A DNA stretch of 7,297 nucleotides from Azonexus sp. (lineage in GTDB: Bacteria > Pseudomonadota > Gammaproteobacteria > Burkholderiales > Rhodocyclaceae). The DNA is taken from assembly GCA_031285115.1 (NCBI GenBank), contig JAITWU010000151.1:1-7297 (forward strand), written 5' to 3'. Below are positions 5,553 to 7,297 of this stretch, piece by piece. Below the pieces are notes generated by a model. The model saw nothing but the letters and a program-made list of their open reading frames with translations, was not told the DNA's origin and did no database searches. A program made the position numbers and the translations under genes. The stretch's first letter is position 1; every line of letters starts with the position of its first letter.

Positions 5553-5851
5553 TGTCGAGATTTACCGTCTATCCCAATCCTGCCGGGAAAGGCTATCTCA
5601 TCGACGTTCAGGCCGACTCGATGAGCCACTTCAATACGCGCATGGTGATCCCTCTGCTGCCGCTGACAATCGCGCCGAAACCGGCGAGCGCTTTGAATCC
5701 ATTGTTTGACATCGGCGATCAGCCCTGTTCGATGGCAACGCAATACATGGCCGCAGTACCCGTGAAAGTGCTGAAAAATCCAGTCGGTAACGTTGCTGAC
5801 CGTCGGCTCGATATTGTGACGGCCATAGATCTCCTGCTTCAGGGCTTTTGA
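5552..5851 (+). CDS. ccdB: CcdB-family toxin (predicted DNA gyrase poison)
   Basis: F-plasmid CcdB traps DNA gyrase on DNA; this protein is predicted to belong to the same family. It has 99 residues (F CcdB has 101). Shared features are an F-x-VY start (4-7), IDVQAD (17-22), RMVIPL (30-35), IGD (54-56), a MA.VPV block (66-71) and an ...DI..AIDLLLQGF end. The start ATG overlaps the ccdA stop by one base, and AGG (5541-5543) sits inside ccdA as the ribosome-binding site. An in-frame TTG at 5516 would add 12 residues not found in the family, so I reject it. The last three residues are QGF, where F CcdB has WGI, the gyrase-poisoning tip. Gyrase poisoning activity is therefore not assured. Confidence 0.88.
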   Translation: MSRFTVYPNPAGKGYLIDVQADSMSHFNTRMVIPLLPLTIAPKPASALNPLFDIGDQPCSMATQYMAAVPVKVLKNPVGNVADRRLDIVTAIDLLLQGF

Positions 5852-5921
5852 TTGTCCAACGCTTACCCTGCGGTACTCACCGGCTGGGTGGCGCTTGCCC
5901 TTTTTCGCTTAAACTCCAACC

Positions 5922-7297
5922 ATGAATCAACGTTCCAAACCAGCCCCCGACCCCGCCCTTGACCAGCTTCGCGTGCCGCCGCATTCGATCGAGGCCGAAC
6001 AATCCGTACTTGGCGGGCTGCTGCTCGATAACGAAGCCTGGGACCGGATCAGCGATCTCGTTACCGATACCGATTTTTACCGCGACGAGCATCGGCGCAT
6101 CTTCCGCCAGATTCGCAACCTGCTTGAACGCGCCAAACCCGCCGATGTCGTCACGGTGGCCGAGGCGCTCGACACCGCCAACGAGGGCGAGCAGACCGGC
6201 GGCCTCGCTTACCTGGGCGAACTCGCGGCCAATACGCCCTCTGCCGCCAATATCAAGCGTTATGCCGAAATCGTCCGCGAGCGTTCCGTGCTGCGCCAAC
6301 TGGTGGCGACGGCTGACGAAATCGCAGCCGACGCCGTCAATCCCTTGGGCCGCGACGCCGAAACCCTGCTCGACGAAGCCGAATCGAAAATTTTCAAAAT
6401 CGCCGAAGCCGGGGCCGGTCACCGCGAAGGTTTCGTCCATATCAACCCGCTCTTGACCGAGGTCGTCGAGCGCATTCAGGAATTGCACGACCGCGACAAT
6501 CCTTCAGACATCACTGGCGTGCCGACCGGCTTCATCGACCTCGACCAGAAAACCTCCGGCTTCCAGCCGGGCGACCTGATTATCGTCGCCGGTCGCCCGT
6601 CGATGGGTAAAACCGCCTTCGCCCTCAATATCGCCGAGAGCGTCGCCGTCGATTCCGGCCTGCCGGTCGGTATTTTCTCGATGGAAATGGGCGGCGCGCA
6701 ACTGGCGACCCGGCTGCTCGCTTCGCTTGGCCGCCTCAATTCGCAGAGCCTGCGCACCGGGCGGATGAGCGACGACGAATGGTCGAAACTCTCATTCGCC
6801 CTCGGCAAGCTGCACGAAGCGCCGATCTACATCGACGAGACCGGCGGCCTCACCCCGGCCAGCCTGCGCGCCCGCGCCCGCCGTCTGGCGCGGCAGTACG
6901 GCGGCAAACTGGGTTTACTGGTAATCGACTACATCCAGTTGATGAGCGGCAACCGCCAGGGCGAAAACCGCGCCACGGAGGTTTCCGACATTTCCCGCGC
7001 CATCAAGTCGCTGGCCAAGGAATTGCAGGTGCCCATCGTCGCCCTCTCGCAGTTGTCGCGTAAAGTCGAAGAGCGCACCGACAAGCGCCCGATGATGTCC
7101 GATCTGCGCGAATCCGGCGCCATCGAACAGGACGCCGACGTGATCCTGATGATGTACCGCGACGAGTATTACAACAAGGAAAGCCCCGACAACAAGGGCA
7201 TGGCCGAAGTGATCATCGGCAAACAGCGTAACGGCCCGACCGGCACCGTTCGGCTCGCCTTCCTCGGCGAATACACACGCTTTGAAAGCCTCGCCTC
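5922..7297 (+). CDS. dnaB: Replicative DNA helicase DnaB (partial, 3' end outside window)
   Basis: DnaB is the hexameric 5'-3' helicase that unwinds the fork and binds primase. The frame is open for 458 complete codons to the window edge. It ends in FLGEYTRFESLA, close to the normal C-terminus of a ~460-470-residue protein. The N-terminal domain begins near VPPHSIEAEQSVLGGLLLDN (18-37). The RecA-like domain has Walker A GRPSMGKT (224-231), the catalytic-Glu motif SMEM with Glu255, and Walker B LLVIDYIQL (about 332-340). KQRNG (434-438) carries the arginine-finger region. There is no intein. An in-frame TAA at 5910-5912 prevents an upstream start, so ATG 5922 is the first choice, though no Shine-Dalgarno sequence is visible. 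It lies 70 nt behind ccdB. Confidence 0.97.
   Translation, partial: MNQRSKPAPDPALDQLRVPPHSIEAEQSVLGGLLLDNEAWDRISDLVTDTDFYRDEHRRIFRQIRNLLERAKPADVVTVAEALDTANEGEQTGGLAYLGELAANTPSAANIKRYAEIVRERSVLRQLVATADEIAADAVNPLGRDAETLLDEAESKIFKIAEAGAGHREGFVHINPLLTEVVERIQELHDRDNPSDITGVPTGFIDLDQKTSGFQPGDLIIVAGRPSMGKTAFALNIAESVAVDSGLPVGIFSMEMGGAQLATRLLASLGRLNSQSLRTGRMSDDEWSKLSFALGKLHEAPIYIDETGGLTPASLRARARRLARQYGGKLGLLVIDYIQLMSGNRQGENRATEVSDISRAIKSLAKELQVPIVALSQLSRKVEERTDKRPMMSDLRESGAIEQDADVILMMYRDEYYNKESPDNKGMAEVIIGKQRNGPTGTVRLAFLGEYTRFESLA

Noticed and set aside
5877..6488. 203-codon open frame on the - strand
   Set aside because: It is antisense to the N-terminal half of dnaB. Its composition is that of a shadow frame.
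5922..7297. An intein in dnaB, a common insertion site
   Set aside because: The helicase sequence is continuous through Walker A and Walker B, with no inserted splicing domain in the part visible.
1..7297. CRISPR array, tRNA or rRNA genes
   Set aside because: No regularly spaced direct repeats and no tRNA- or rRNA-like segments were found by reading the window.

Overview
The window reads like a stretch of a GC-rich betaproteobacterial chromosome, most likely Rhodocyclales-like (Dechloromonas/Azonexus relatives). This is an inference from the order rpsF-priB-rpsR-rplI followed by dnaB, the GC-biased codon use, and the type of acyl-CoA dehydrogenase and CbiM-like protein present. All recognised genes are on the + strand.

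Layout. Positions 1-330 hold no full-length gene. There is a possible 28-residue tail of an upstream reading frame, then a G/C-rich palindromic intergenic repeat, then a doubtful 31-codon ORF that ends on the start codon of the next gene. Next come a CbiM-like six-helix membrane protein (331-996) and a 593-residue long-chain-type acyl-CoA dehydrogenase (1040-2821). A perfect 17-bp inverted repeat separates these from two small membrane-protein genes (2903-3313 and 3327-3608). The first of these carries a textbook RanBP2-type zinc finger.

A strong extended -10 promoter and a structured leader then start the ribosomal protein operon: rpsF (S6), priB (primosomal protein N), rpsR (S18) and rplI (L9), closed by a clear Rho-independent terminator. 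priB has no ATG, GTG or TTG at its expected N-terminus. It seems to start at CTG, and it overlaps rpsR by 29 nt, so automatic gene calling would truncate or miss it.

After the terminator sits a ccdAB-type toxin-antitoxin module (antitoxin 5304-5552, toxin 5552-5851) with its own candidate promoter and operator dyad. The replicative helicase gene dnaB follows from 5922 and runs off the right edge only a few codons before its expected end. The module therefore splits the usual rplI-dnaB neighbourhood. dnaB lies 70 nt behind ccdB with no visible terminator, convincing promoter or Shine-Dalgarno sequence, so the essential helicase may depend on transcription from the toxin-antitoxin promoter.

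Most of the window is ordinary housekeeping sequence. The points worth a second look are the ccdAB insertion in front of dnaB, the CTG-start priB, the bacterial RanBP2-finger membrane protein and the unexplained palindromes. I see no evidence of a wholly new multi-gene system.
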